64,000 nt of DNA from Steroidobacteraceae bacterium (GCA_041395505.1 JAWLAG010000001.1:1736001-1800000), one strand, 5' to 3'; numbered from the stretch's first letter, positions 38,673 through 48,677 are shown. Numbers and translations are program-made. Notes: a model not told the origin generated them from the letters alone.

Positions 38673-39494
38673 GTGACCAGACATACTGTTTTCTTCGTAT
38701 CCGACCAGACCGGCGTAACAGCCGAAACGATGGGCCATAGTCTGCTCACGCAGTTCGACGGGCTGGATTTTCGCGCGCAGACTTTGCCATTTGTGTCAAA
38801 TCTTGACAAGGCAAACGATGCGGTCGGGAAGATCAATCGTGCTGCCGAGATCGACGGCTGTCGACCCATCGTTTTCAGCACACTGGTGCAGGACGAACTG
38901 CGAGAGGTGATTCGTCGCGCCAATGCCTTGTATCTGGATTTTTTCGACGCGTTCATCGGGCCAATGGAAGCGGAGCTGAACGTCAGGTCGACGCACAGTG
39001 CCGGCAAGGCGCATGGTATCAGTGATGCTGCCAGCTATGCAGCCCGCATCAATGCCACGAATTTCGCGCTCGCCAACGATGACGGCGGCGGCCATGACTA
39101 TGCGGCGGCCGATGTGATCGTGATCGGAGTCTCACGATCCGGCAAGACGCCTACCTGTGTGTACCTCGCATTGCAATATGGCGTGTTGAGCGCCAACTAC
39201 CCCTTGACCGAGGACGACCTCGAATCCAATGGTTTGCCTGCGATGTTGCAACCCTACCGCAGCAAGCTATATGGGCTGACAATCTCGGTGGATCGGCTGC
39301 AACAGATACGACAGGAGCGCAAACCCGACAGCCGCTATGCCTCGAGGCAGCAGGTGCAATACGAAATCCGATCGGCGGAAGCAATGTTCTCGCGATTCAG
39401 AGTTCCCTACCTTAACACGACCGAGACCTCGATCGAGGAGATCGCGGCGAGAATTCTGAGCGATATGGCAATTGAGCGGCGCGTCAGGCCATGA
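38673..39494 (+). CDS. ppsR: PEP synthase regulatory kinase/phosphotransferase PpsR
   Basis: 273 residues from GTG 38673, where homology starts (HTVFFVSDQTGVTAETMG). DUF299 family with the P-loop GVSRSGKT at 152-159. Inactivates PpsA by ADP-dependent threonine phosphorylation and reactivates it by phosphorolysis. The ppsA neighbour supports the assignment. Confidence 0.94.
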   Translation: MTRHTVFFVSDQTGVTAETMGHSLLTQFDGLDFRAQTLPFVSNLDKANDAVGKINRAAEIDGCRPIVFSTLVQDELREVIRRANALYLDFFDAFIGPMEAELNVRSTHSAGKAHGISDAASYAARINATNFALANDDGGGHDYAAADVIVIGVSRSGKTPTCVYLALQYGVLSANYPLTEDDLESNGLPAMLQPYRSKLYGLTISVDRLQQIRQERKPDSRYASRQQVQYEIRSAEAMFSRFRVPYLNTTETSIEEIAARILSDMAIERRVRP

Positions 39495-39511
39495 ACGTCG
39501 ACTGGTTCCGT

Positions 39512-39539
39512 TTGTGTCACGGAGAGAACTGGCTATAGT
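39512..39539 (+). promoter_or_regulatory. Candidate promoter with -10 abutting the DUF1249 start
   Basis: TTGTGT (39512-39517), 16-bp spacer, TATAGT (39534-39539; 5 of 6). The -10 ends 6 nt before the ATG at 39546, so initiation would fall on or next to the start codon. Prediction only. Confidence 0.35.
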
Positions 39540-39545
39540 GTGGTG

Positions 39546-40022
39546 ATGCAGAGCGATTGCCTGGCATTGGCTTCATGGCGTGCGCGACCGCGCAGTTTCG
39601 TCGCGCTCATGGGCCTTTACGAAAGCAATTTCGTGCGACTTGGCTGGCTTGTCGATCTGGATCGACGACCGTCCGGCGTGCTGCACTCGCGCGTGCCAGG
39701 AGACTGTGAGCTCGTCTTTTCTGTGAACTGCATCTCACCCCACACGACAATGGCGAAGATGACCTACCGCCTTGCCGGGCCAAATCCCTGCGTTGAGACC
39801 GGTGGGCACGACTCGCCGGATCTCGAGTTGCGCATTTACCATGACGCGCGCCTGGTCGAAGCCGTTGCCTGGCAGGGCGAGCAAGGGCACACCGTCCTGC
39901 AGCGCCTGCAACGCCGGGCGGAGCGTGAACTGGATCAGCGCTGGGCGCGCAACAGCATGTTAAACAAGTGGCTGGAATATTGTAGCGAGCGGGGCCACCG
40001 GTTGGTCCGCGCTGGCCGGTAA
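39546..40022 (+). CDS. DUF1249 family protein (YqiB-like)
   Basis: 158 residues from ATG 39546 (GTG at 39540 and 39543 also in frame). The RPRSFVALMGLYESNFVRL N-terminus and the ELRIYHDARLVEA core are DUF1249 hallmarks. Function unknown; in E. coli the family gene yqiB sits with nudF and cpdA, a context not kept here. Confidence 0.8.
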   Translation: MQSDCLALASWRARPRSFVALMGLYESNFVRLGWLVDLDRRPSGVLHSRVPGDCELVFSVNCISPHTTMAKMTYRLAGPNPCVETGGHDSPDLELRIYHDARLVEAVAWQGEQGHTVLQRLQRRAERELDQRWARNSMLNKWLEYCSERGHRLVRAGR

Positions 40023-40032
40023 ACGCTGTCGT

Positions 40033-40048
40033 CGGGGCCTGCCCCGAG
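40033..40048. other. Short GC hairpin between two hypothetical genes
   Basis: TCGGGG, CCTG, CCCCGA: a perfect 6-bp stem with a 4-nt loop. No U-tract on either side, so it is not a convincing terminator; it ends 12 nt before the coiled-coil ATG and could affect its translation. Confidence 0.3.
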
Positions 40049-40060
40049 AGGCCACCTGCA

Positions 40061-41140
40061 ATGAGGTCGCTGAAACCTCTCGCATTCGTCAAGATTTCAA
40101 AGGCCGCGCCACCGCCACCCGAGGCGGACAATGAGCGCGTAGTCGAGCTTTTCAATGACCGCGCGGCATTGAAGAAAAACTATGCCGCGCTCCAGCAGGA
40201 GTGCAATGAACTGCGCGACCGCGTCAAGCAGCAGGAAGGAGCGACGCGCCGTTTTCAGGAGTATCTGGAGACCCTGGAAGGTCGTTTGACGCGCGCTGAA
40301 ACTGCGTACCCGGCGCTCGCATTCCATCATCTGCGCGACTTGTGGCGGTTCGGCGGTGAACAACTGCAACAGTTCTCGGCAGAATTGCAGCAACAGCAAC
40401 GCAACCGCAAAACGAAGCCGGGCGTATCGTTGCCGGCGAACTCCGATCTGAAAGCGCGGCAGAGGGCTGAAGCCGCGCTGCGTGCCGCGGAGGCGGTCTG
40501 CGCCGATGCACTGCTGGGTCTCGCAGAAGCGGAGCGGGCCCTGGCCGAACTCGACAAACCCTGGCACGCGTTGAAGCGCAAGGAGGCCCAGGCGCGGGTC
40601 GGCGGACGGCGCGACGCGCTTCGAAAGGCGGAGCAGGCGTTGGAAGCCGCGCGTAGTGACTGCGAGGTTTCGCAGGCTACACCGCGATCTGCTGCTGACT
40701 TGCCCGACCCGGGTGGCGAGTTGTCGGTTGCGGCAAAGCGAGCTGTCAATCTGGCGGTGATCGCCTATGCAGAGGTGCTATGCCTGAAACTGTCCAAATC
40801 CGACCTGCTTTCGCAGGCGCGGCGCGCGATATCACGCCGTGAGGTCGTCGATGACTACGGCGATGTCGCGAGCTGCGAGCGCCTGATGCAAATGGTCGAT
40901 CGGGCACGCGATGCCCTCGGGAATCGCAACGCGATGTCGGTGCAGGTCAAGTCGCGAACCGACCGGCTGCGCAAACTGGCACGCTACGCATCGCAATCTG
41001 ACTGTATCCCGCTGCAGGACTCCATCGCGGTCACGGCGGGTGATGCGCTCGGTGACGACGCCCTGGGGGCGAGTGCGAGCCGCTTGCCCAATGTCCTTGC
41101 CGAAGACACCTGGGGAATATTCGGCGCGTTGCTTCGCTAG
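40061..41140 (+). CDS. Orphan coiled-coil protein
   Basis: 359 residues, family not recognised. Residues about 25-205 are rich in Glu, Gln, Arg, Ala and Leu in heptad-like spacing, broken by a short Lys/Pro spacer (about 113-128), so a long coiled coil or helical hairpin is likely. After a Pro/Gly hinge (about 205-222) comes a helical domain (about 223-320) with no known motif. No signal peptide or membrane helix is seen; probably cytoplasmic. It follows the DUF1249 gene by 38 bp on the same strand and converges on the RND genes. Confidence 0.75.
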   Translation: MRSLKPLAFVKISKAAPPPPEADNERVVELFNDRAALKKNYAALQQECNELRDRVKQQEGATRRFQEYLETLEGRLTRAETAYPALAFHHLRDLWRFGGEQLQQFSAELQQQQRNRKTKPGVSLPANSDLKARQRAEAALRAAEAVCADALLGLAEAERALAELDKPWHALKRKEAQARVGGRRDALRKAEQALEAARSDCEVSQATPRSAADLPDPGGELSVAAKRAVNLAVIAYAEVLCLKLSKSDLLSQARRAISRREVVDDYGDVASCERLMQMVDRARDALGNRNAMSVQVKSRTDRLRKLARYASQSDCIPLQDSIAVTAGDALGDDALGASASRLPNVLAEDTWGIFGALLR

Positions 41141-41172
41141 GGCAGAGCTTGCCTGGATGCACTCTGCAGGGC

Positions 41173-44100
41173 TCAGGTGGCCTCGGTTACCGTACCGGTT
41201 GTGTAGGCCTTGCGCGCGAAATTGGCGCTGCCGGCGACAAGATTATCGATCCAAATGTAGAACATGGGCACGAGCAGCAGGGACGTCAGTGCGCCGAACG
41301 CGAGTCCACCCATGATCGAGATGGCCATCGGCGCATACGATGGCCCAGCGATGCCGACGGCCAATTGCGAATCGCCGAGCGCGAGTGGCGCGAGGCCAAA
41401 CAAGGTTGTCAATGTCGTCATGAGGATGGGTCGAAAGCGATCAGCGCCCGCCTGCACGATTGCCTCCAGCCGTTGCATGCCGAGCGCGCGCAATTCATTG
41501 ATGCGCGCAACCAGCACGATGCCGATGTTTACCACCACGCCCATCAGTACCTGGATGCCGATGAGGGCCATGAAGGTCATGGTCGTGCGCGTCAGGAACA
41601 GCGTCCAGATTACGCCGACGATCCCCAGCAGCAGTGAGGTCACGATAGCGAGTGGGTGCACGGAGGACTCGAAAACCGCCGCCATTACCAGGTAAATCAT
41701 CACGATGGCGAGCAGGAGATTGATCCCCATCATCGCCATGGTGTCGTCCTCCTGGTCGATGCCGCGACCGAATTTCCAGCTGTAGCCGGGCGGCAGCTGG
41801 TAGTTCTTCATGATTGCCTCGACCGCATCGCGCACCACGGGAAGGGTCGCGTCGCTTTGCAACGTGCCGGATACGACCGCGGTCGTAAGCCGGTTGATAC
41901 GCTGGATGGCGCGTGCCGCGTGCCCCAGCTCGAAATCGGCGACTGCCGCAAGCGTGATGCGTTCTCCGCCCGGCAGGTAGATTGGCAGTTCGGCGAGGTC
42001 CGCGATGTCCTGGCGGTCGTTGGCGCGGAATGCGAGTCGCATGGTCAATTCGCCATCGGCGCCCCGCAGTTCGCGTAGCCGATCGCCGCGCATCGCGACG
42101 GCAACGGTCTGGGCAACCTGCTGTGCCGTGACATTGAGTGCCGCAGCCCTGTCGCGGCGAACGCGAACCATCACGACCTGGTCGCCATCGAGTGCCTCGG
42201 AGCGAACGGTCGCAAGGCCCTTGACGCTGCGCAATACGCGAGCCACATCGTCGGCGAGCGGCGCCAGTTCGTCGGTTGAGTCGCCGGACAACTGCAGCGA
42301 GAATCCGGTTCCGCCGCCATTTTGGTCGAACTTGAAGCTCGGACGCCCAATGACGACCTCCGGAAGCTTGGCGAGTATGCGATCCATGGCGACGGTTGCA
42401 GTAAGTCGTGCGACATCCTTATCGTTCAGGATGATGACCGAGTGTGCCTGATCGTCCTGGTAAAGCGTGTAGACGCTCTTGATGTCGAAATCCTGGCGGT
42501 TTTTCCTTAGATAATCTTCGACCGTCAGTACCGCGCCACGTACCCGTTCTATTGGATAGGTGCCGTCGATATGGTATTCGAGCACGAGCTGGCGGCCGGC
42601 ATCTTGCGGGAACATGTCGATCTTGAGCAGTTTCTCCGGCCACTGTTGCGAGGCAACGAGGAGTGCGGCCGTTGCCACTATCATCGCAATGACGGCGGCG
42701 GCGGTGCGTCTTGGGTGCGTCAATACCGTGCGAAGCAGGGTTGCATAGCGATCGCGCAGGCGATCGATGCTGGCACTGCGCGAGCGCACCGGGCTGCCAC
42801 CAAAACGCAGCGTCAGCATCGGAATAAGGGTCTGTGCGATGACCAGCGAGGCGATCATGGCGACCACGATCGGAATGGCCACGTGGGTGAGGAATATCGT
42901 GATCTGGTTGCGATCGCCGAATACGATGGGCAGAAAGACGACGATGGAAGTCGCCGTACCGGCGAGCGTCGGTATGCCTACCTGGCGCACACCCCGCATG
43001 GTCGCGGCAAATGGATCGTCGGGTTGATTCTGCCTCTCCCGGAAGACACTTTCCGTGACGACCACTGCGTTGTCTACCAGCATTCCGATCGCGAGCATCA
43101 TGCCCATCATCGACATGACATTGAGCGTCAAGCCAAAGAAGTACATGGTTGCGAGGGTGATCAGCAGTGATAGCGGCACGGCGAGACTCACGTAGGCGGT
43201 GGTCGTCCAGTGGCGCAGAAAAAGGTAGAGCACCAGGATTGCGAACAGGCCGCCGATCAGGCCGGCATTGCGAACATCGGCGAGAGAACTGCGGATGGAC
43301 TGCGCCTGATTGTCGATTACGAATATGTTGATGCCCTGCATCTGCGGCAGTTGGCGCGCGGACTCGACGACGGCGAGCGCCTTGTCCACGACATCGACGA
43401 TGTTGGCGTCGGTCGATTTGAAGACATCGAGGCCAACAGCTGGCCGGCCATCGAGATTTCGGCGCGTCTGCAGCTCCGGAGAGATGAGTTCGATTTTCGC
43501 GATCTGCTCGAGGCGCAGGTTGTCGCGTACCAGCAGCTGGCGAACATCGTTGATGGAGTGGAACTCCCCAAGCGGCCTGACCGCGAGTTGCGCGCTGCCG
43601 TTGGATATGCGGCCGGCACTGACCGAGAAATTGCTCTGCTGCAGAAGGCGGGTCAATTGGCGAAGGTCAACGCCATAGGCGGCGACACTGCCGGCATCGA
43701 GCAGGATGCGCAGCTCCCGCGGCTCGACACCCGCAAGTTCGACCCGGGCAACGCCATCGAGCCGCTCGATCGGTTTCTTGAGGTAGCGATCGAGTAGCTC
43801 GTATTGCGTTGACAGGTCCTGGGCAGCGGACAGACGCACCGTCAGGATCGACTGATCGGACGATGAGGCGGTGAACATCTGCATGCGGTTCGCTGTATCG
43901 GGCAACAAGTGGCGGATCGAATCGAGTTTGTTGCGTACTTCGTATCCCGCGGCCTTTGCATTGACGCCCCAGTCGAACTGAATCTCGAACTGGGCGCGAT
44001 CGGCGTTTGATGTCGAGCGGATTTCCTGTATGCCGGGCAGGGTGGCAAGGGCCTCCTCGACCGGCCGGGTGATTTGCTCCTCGACCTCGCTCGGGGTCGA

Positions 44101-44259
44101 TCCATCGTAGGGAATCACGACCCCCATGAAGGGAAAGGTCACGTCCGGAAACTGCTCGAGCGGCAGCAGACGGCCTGCCACCGCGCCGAAGGTCGCGAGT
44201 GCCGCGAACAGCATCAACACGGTGATCGGACGGCGCAGGGCAAACTCCGTATGTCTCAT
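41173..44259 (-). CDS. RND efflux permease, HAE1-like (second of pair)
   Basis: 1028 residues, 12 membrane helices in two repeats with two large periplasmic loops. Inner-membrane proton-driven exporter. The proton-relay site in helix 4 reads GMLVDNAVVV, D396-N397, where AcrB has two Asp. The ATG overlaps the stop of the first permease (ATGA), so both are made together, as in the MdtB/MdtC pair. Substrate unknown. Confidence 0.92.
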   Translation of the reverse strand: MRHTEFALRRPITVLMLFAALATFGAVAGRLLPLEQFPDVTFPFMGVVIPYDGSTPSEVEEQITRPVEEALATLPGIQEIRSTSNADRAQFEIQFDWGVNAKAAGYEVRNKLDSIRHLLPDTANRMQMFTASSSDQSILTVRLSAAQDLSTQYELLDRYLKKPIERLDGVARVELAGVEPRELRILLDAGSVAAYGVDLRQLTRLLQQSNFSVSAGRISNGSAQLAVRPLGEFHSINDVRQLLVRDNLRLEQIAKIELISPELQTRRNLDGRPAVGLDVFKSTDANIVDVVDKALAVVESARQLPQMQGINIFVIDNQAQSIRSSLADVRNAGLIGGLFAILVLYLFLRHWTTTAYVSLAVPLSLLITLATMYFFGLTLNVMSMMGMMLAIGMLVDNAVVVTESVFRERQNQPDDPFAATMRGVRQVGIPTLAGTATSIVVFLPIVFGDRNQITIFLTHVAIPIVVAMIASLVIAQTLIPMLTLRFGGSPVRSRSASIDRLRDRYATLLRTVLTHPRRTAAAVIAMIVATAALLVASQQWPEKLLKIDMFPQDAGRQLVLEYHIDGTYPIERVRGAVLTVEDYLRKNRQDFDIKSVYTLYQDDQAHSVIILNDKDVARLTATVAMDRILAKLPEVVIGRPSFKFDQNGGGTGFSLQLSGDSTDELAPLADDVARVLRSVKGLATVRSEALDGDQVVMVRVRRDRAAALNVTAQQVAQTVAVAMRGDRLRELRGADGELTMRLAFRANDRQDIADLAELPIYLPGGERITLAAVADFELGHAARAIQRINRLTTAVVSGTLQSDATLPVVRDAVEAIMKNYQLPPGYSWKFGRGIDQEDDTMAMMGINLLLAIVMIYLVMAAVFESSVHPLAIVTSLLLGIVGVIWTLFLTRTTMTFMALIGIQVLMGVVVNIGIVLVARINELRALGMQRLEAIVQAGADRFRPILMTTLTTLFGLAPLALGDSQLAVGIAGPSYAPMAISIMGGLAFGALTSLLLVPMFYIWIDNLVAGSANFARKAYTTGTVTEAT

Positions 44260-47200
44260 GATTCTGTCACCGCTTCGCCCGCCGGCTCACGGCTTTTCTC
44301 TCGTGCGCCCAGGAGTGAGTAGAGCACAGGAATCACGATGAGCGTCATCGCCGTCGCTATCAGCATGCCGCCAATCACGGTAATGGCCATGGGTCTGCGC
44401 ACTTCGGCGCCTTCACCCAGGCCGATGGCCATGGGGACGAGCCCGAGTATCGTGCTGATGCTGGTAATGACAATGGGCCGCAGGCGCTGCCGGGCCGCAA
44501 AGAGGATTGCGTCATGCAACTGTTGTCCCGCGCGCCTCGCCTGGTTGATCGCATCGACCAGTACGATCGCGTTGTTCACCACGATGCCGGCAAGCAGGAT
44601 GAGTCCAATGAGCGCCACGGCGTTGATGGTCGTCGCCGTGATTGCCAGCGCCCAGAACGCGCCGATCAAGCCCATCGGCACGGTCAATAACACCACCAAT
44701 GGATGTGTCAAGGACTCGAATTGCGAGGCCATCACGAGATAGACGAGGAATACTGCCAGTCCGAAGGCAAGTGCGAGGGAGGCGAAACTGTCACGCATCT
44801 CTTCGCTCTGCCCGCGTACCGAGACGCTGACGCCAGGCGCGAGTGGCGCGGCCGAGAGAATTTGCCGTGCCACGTTGACGGCGTGACCGAGATCGCCGTC
44901 GCTTGCGGTGGCGGAGACGATCGCGACGCGCTCCTGTTCGGCGCGCCGGATTTCGGCGGGGCCGAGCGCCAGGCGCACGTCGGCCACCGCATCGAGTGTC
45001 ACGGGTCGTTCGGCGCCCGGATTGACGACGATTGCACGGATATCGTCTATGGATGAATCGCGTGTGTCGAGCGCTTTGACGAGGACGTCGATCTGCTTGT
45101 CCCGCAGGCGGTAACGGGTCGCGAGCGTCCCGCGAACGCTGTTGACCGTACTGTCAGCGAGGCTGCGAACCGGAAGTGACAGATGTGCGGCGCGCTCCTG
45201 ATCGAAGCTGATCTGGATTTCGGGATGTCCTTGCTCGACGGTGCTGCGAACCTCCGCGAATTCACTCCGCGAGCGCAGTTGTTCTTCGACGCGCTGAGCC
45301 GCGGCGTCGAGCTGAGGCAGGTCGTAGCCCGAGAATATGACTTCAAGTGGTGTCGCCAATGACAGCAGCGCAGGCCTCGCAAATTCGTAACTCACGCCCG
45401 GCACGGCATCGAGTTCGCGGCCGACGGCCGCCTGTACCTGCATTTCGGCATCTTCCTTGGCGGGCGAGAGGAGTTTGATGTTGAGCTCCGCCGTATTTTC
45501 GCCCGAGTCCACCGGGGTCGCGTCGAGCCGGTTGCCGGAGCCCGCGACGGCGTAGGTGCGCTCGACGCCGGGCAATGCCGTTGTTGCCTGTTGCAAGGCA
45601 CGTGCGACCCGATCGGTGCGCTCGAGCGGTGTGCCTGCGCCCAAGCGCAACTTCGCCGTGAATTCGCCCTGCTGCAGCTGGGGGATCAATTCCGTTCCCA
45701 GCTGGGTCGCAATGGCAAACGTCGCGAGCAATGCAACGGAGGAGAGCGCGATCACGGCCGCGCGATGCTGCATGGCTTTTCGGAGCACCGATGGATAGAC
45801 AGTTTGCAGACGCCCGAACGACCTTGCGGTAAGCAGAAGGGCGGGAGAGAGCAGTAATCCAAGCACGGCCCCCAGCAGTTGCGCCGTTGCTGCGCCGAGT
45901 CGCAACAGCAGCAGCGCAAGCGCCCGCAGGGGCAGTGACAGGGTGTAACGGATGCGGGCTGCGAGCCCGCTCGGCCATTGACCGAGCAGTGCCGAGAGCC
46001 GGAACGCGTGTATCACCGAGACGGAGGCAATCGCGACCTGCTTCGCGCTCTCGCGCAGGCCCGATGCATAGTCGCGCGGTAATTCCGATGCCGCGAGAGG
46101 CGACGCGCGCAAGCTGGCGAGCATCGGCACCACGGTGAGGCTGATGATAAGCGACAGCACTTGCGCAAAGACGATCGTCAATGCCTGGTCACGAAAGAGC
46201 TGACCGGCGATCCCAGTGACGAAGACCAGCGGCAGAAAAACCGCGATGGTCGTCAGGGTCGAGGCCGTGACGGCCATGGCCACTTCGCGGGTTCCTTCCA
46301 GCGCCGCGGTATGCGCGGGCTTACCGGCTTCGCGATATCGGGTAATGGCCTCGAGAATCACCACGGAATTGTCGATCAACATGCCTACCGACAATGCGAT
46401 ACCGCCGAGCGACATGACGTTTAGGCTGATGTTGAAACCGTACATCAGCACGAAGATTCCAACGACGGTCACGGGGATGACCACGGCGGCGACGAATGTT
46501 GCCTGGGCCTGGCGCAGGAAAAGAAACAGCACCAGTACCGCAAGTACGCCGCCTATGAGAGCCGCATCGCCAACTTCGCTTACAGCGCTGCGAATGAAGG
46601 TCGACTGGTCATTGACAACGCGGATGCTGCTGTCGCGTGGCAGACCCGCCGACAGGCTCTCCAGGCGCTCGCGCACGTCGCGGGCCAGCGCGACCGTATT
46701 GGCATCGCCTTCCTTGTAGAGCGCAAGTTCTATGCACTCGCGTCCGTCGAACCGGGTGATGGCTGTGCGGTCGCGATACGCCCGGGTCACGGCGGCGATG
46801 TCCTTGAGATAGACCGGGCGATCCTCGACCGTGGCGATGACCGCATTCGCCATCGCTTCGACAGATTCGAATTCGTTGACAGTACGGACGAGGAAGCGCT
46901 CGCTGCCTTGCTCGAGACGGCCGCCGGAGAGATTGACGTTCTCTGCGCCGAGTCGGGCGGCGATTGTGCCGATATCCAGGTTGAGCTGAGCCAGGCGCTG
47001 CTGGTCCACCCGCACCTGTATCTCGTCCTCATAGCCGCCGCTCACCTTGACGGCCGCAGCGCCGATGATCGATTCGAATGCCGGCTTCAGGCGGTCGTCG
47101 GCGAAACGGCGCAATGACTTCAGGCGTTCGACCGACGTGTCCGGCGAGGCATCGATCAATGCCATGCGCATGATCGGTTCCGATGCCGGGTCGAAGCGCA

Positions 47201-47579
47201 GCAGAACCGGGCGAGTGGCGTCCTGCGGTAGCTGCAGCAGGTCGATGCGTTCACGGACTTCGATGCCCGTGAAATCCATGTCGGTGCCCCAGGCAAACTG
47301 CAATATCACGTCGGACTGCCCGGCCCGCGATACCGAGCGAATGCTGCGCAGGTTGCGCACTACGCCCGTCGCTTCCTCGATGGGTCGCGTCAGGAGATTT
47401 TCGATTTCGACTGGCGCTGCGCCGGCGAGCTCCGTGCGCACCGTCACCGTGGGGTAACTGAGATCGGGCAGCAGGTTCACCGGCAGGCGCGCGAGCGATA
47501 CCAGGCCAAACAGCAGCAGCGCCGCTGTGAACATGATGACCGTGACGCGGCGCCGGACCGCGATTTCAATCAGGCTCAT
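44256..47579 (-). CDS. RND efflux permease, HAE1-like (first of pair)
   Basis: 1107 residues, longer than the usual 1020-1050. Helix 4 has LIDNSVVILE with D403-N404. An insert of roughly 60-80 residues (about 493-590), including a hydrophobic stretch at about 551-585, sits between the two halves where AcrB has a short cytoplasmic helix. It begins 12 bp after the adaptor gene and is coupled to the second permease. Confidence 0.92.
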   Translation of the reverse strand: MSLIEIAVRRRVTVIMFTAALLLFGLVSLARLPVNLLPDLSYPTVTVRTELAGAAPVEIENLLTRPIEEATGVVRNLRSIRSVSRAGQSDVILQFAWGTDMDFTGIEVRERIDLLQLPQDATRPVLLRFDPASEPIMRMALIDASPDTSVERLKSLRRFADDRLKPAFESIIGAAAVKVSGGYEDEIQVRVDQQRLAQLNLDIGTIAARLGAENVNLSGGRLEQGSERFLVRTVNEFESVEAMANAVIATVEDRPVYLKDIAAVTRAYRDRTAITRFDGRECIELALYKEGDANTVALARDVRERLESLSAGLPRDSSIRVVNDQSTFIRSAVSEVGDAALIGGVLAVLVLFLFLRQAQATFVAAVVIPVTVVGIFVLMYGFNISLNVMSLGGIALSVGMLIDNSVVILEAITRYREAGKPAHTAALEGTREVAMAVTASTLTTIAVFLPLVFVTGIAGQLFRDQALTIVFAQVLSLIISLTVVPMLASLRASPLAASELPRDYASGLRESAKQVAIASVSVIHAFRLSALLGQWPSGLAARIRYTLSLPLRALALLLLRLGAATAQLLGAVLGLLLSPALLLTARSFGRLQTVYPSVLRKAMQHRAAVIALSSVALLATFAIATQLGTELIPQLQQGEFTAKLRLGAGTPLERTDRVARALQQATTALPGVERTYAVAGSGNRLDATPVDSGENTAELNIKLLSPAKEDAEMQVQAAVGRELDAVPGVSYEFARPALLSLATPLEVIFSGYDLPQLDAAAQRVEEQLRSRSEFAEVRSTVEQGHPEIQISFDQERAAHLSLPVRSLADSTVNSVRGTLATRYRLRDKQIDVLVKALDTRDSSIDDIRAIVVNPGAERPVTLDAVADVRLALGPAEIRRAEQERVAIVSATASDGDLGHAVNVARQILSAAPLAPGVSVSVRGQSEEMRDSFASLALAFGLAVFLVYLVMASQFESLTHPLVVLLTVPMGLIGAFWALAITATTINAVALIGLILLAGIVVNNAIVLVDAINQARRAGQQLHDAILFAARQRLRPIVITSISTILGLVPMAIGLGEGAEVRRPMAITVIGGMLIATAMTLIVIPVLYSLLGAREKSREPAGEAVTES

Positions 47580-47591
47580 GAGGTGGGATCC

Positions 47592-48677
47592 TCAGCCCTT
47601 GGCCGGATCGTCAAGGCTGACGACACGTATAGCGCTGCCATCCTTGAGCGCCGTCTGGCCAACCACAACGACCTTGCTGTCGCGATCCAGACCGTCGAGA
47701 ACTTCGACGAAACGCGAATCGTTCATGCCGGTCTTGATCGTGCGCAGCCTGGCATGACCATCGTCGACCACGAACACCTGCGGCGTGTCGGTGTTTTCGA
47801 GCAGCGCATTGCGCGGAATCTGCAGTGACCCCGCGCGGCGCGCCAGCTCGATCGCAACGCGGGCGAACATGCCGGGCTTCAAGGCGCCGTCGTGGCTGTC
47901 GACCTCGATGGTGACCTTGAACGTCGCTGTTTTCGGATCCACCGTGGGCGCGACCAGCGTGACGGCGCCCGCGAACTGTTGACTCGCGAGTGCATCGACT
48001 TCGATCAACGCACGCTGTCCGACCGCAAGGCGCGCTAACTCGCGTTCTGGAATGTACACCTCGGTGCGCAGTGGATTTGGATTCGTGATGCGAAAAGCAG
48101 GAGCCCCCGCAGCGAGATTCTCACCGACCCGCACATGACGTTCTGCGACGATGCCGTCAAAAGGCGCGCGTATGTTGGTGAAGGACAGATTGAGGGTCGC
48201 GAGGTCGTGTCGGGCCTTGAGATCGGACAGGTCGAAGCGTTGATTCTCGAAGGCGCCCGCGGCGATCAGTCCCTTGTCGTGCAGCTCGAGTTGCCGCCGG
48301 TAGTCAGCGCGCGCCTTCGCGAGCTGGGCGTCGATCTGCTGCAATTCGAGCGTGAGTTGGCGCTCATCGATGGTCGCCAGCAACTGGCCCTTGCGCACCT
48401 TGTCACCTTCCTCGACAAGCAGGCGCCGCACCTCGCCACCGACCCGGGCCGGCACGATAGCGTCGGCTTCCGCGATCAGTGTGCCGGTGCCGGCGTGGTG
48501 GGCGATGAAGTCGCCGACAAAAGGCTGCGAAACCTCGACGGGGATGGCATCGGCGGCCTCGGCCGATTTATCAGCCGCGGAGGTTGCTGCGGGAACGGCG
48601 CTGCTGTCCGAGCAGCCTGCCGCGATGAGCGACCCAAGGACGATAATTGCCAGTGCCGCTGCGGTATTCGAGCCCAT
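47592..48677 (-). CDS. RND periplasmic adaptor (membrane fusion protein) lipoprotein
   Basis: 361 residues from ATG 48677. Lipobox LIAAGC gives lipid Cys22. Lipoyl halves flank a helical hairpin (about 100-150); beta-barrel and membrane-proximal domains follow (EVYIPERELARLAVGQRA; RNALLENTDTPQVFVV). It links the permeases to an outer-membrane channel; no TolC-like gene is in the window. First gene of the operon, behind an 86-bp leader with a large palindrome. Confidence 0.93.
   Translation of the reverse strand: MGSNTAAALAIIVLGSLIAAGCSDSSAVPAATSAADKSAEAADAIPVEVSQPFVGDFIAHHAGTGTLIAEADAIVPARVGGEVRRLLVEEGDKVRKGQLLATIDERQLTLELQQIDAQLAKARADYRRQLELHDKGLIAAGAFENQRFDLSDLKARHDLATLNLSFTNIRAPFDGIVAERHVRVGENLAAGAPAFRITNPNPLRTEVYIPERELARLAVGQRALIEVDALASQQFAGAVTLVAPTVDPKTATFKVTIEVDSHDGALKPGMFARVAIELARRAGSLQIPRNALLENTDTPQVFVVDDGHARLRTIKTGMNDSRFVEVLDGLDRDSKVVVVGQTALKDGSAIRVVSLDDPAKG

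Noticed and set aside
40033..40048. Hairpin read as an intrinsic terminator
   Set aside because: The stem is short, no T-run follows and the next gene on the same strand starts 12 nt later.
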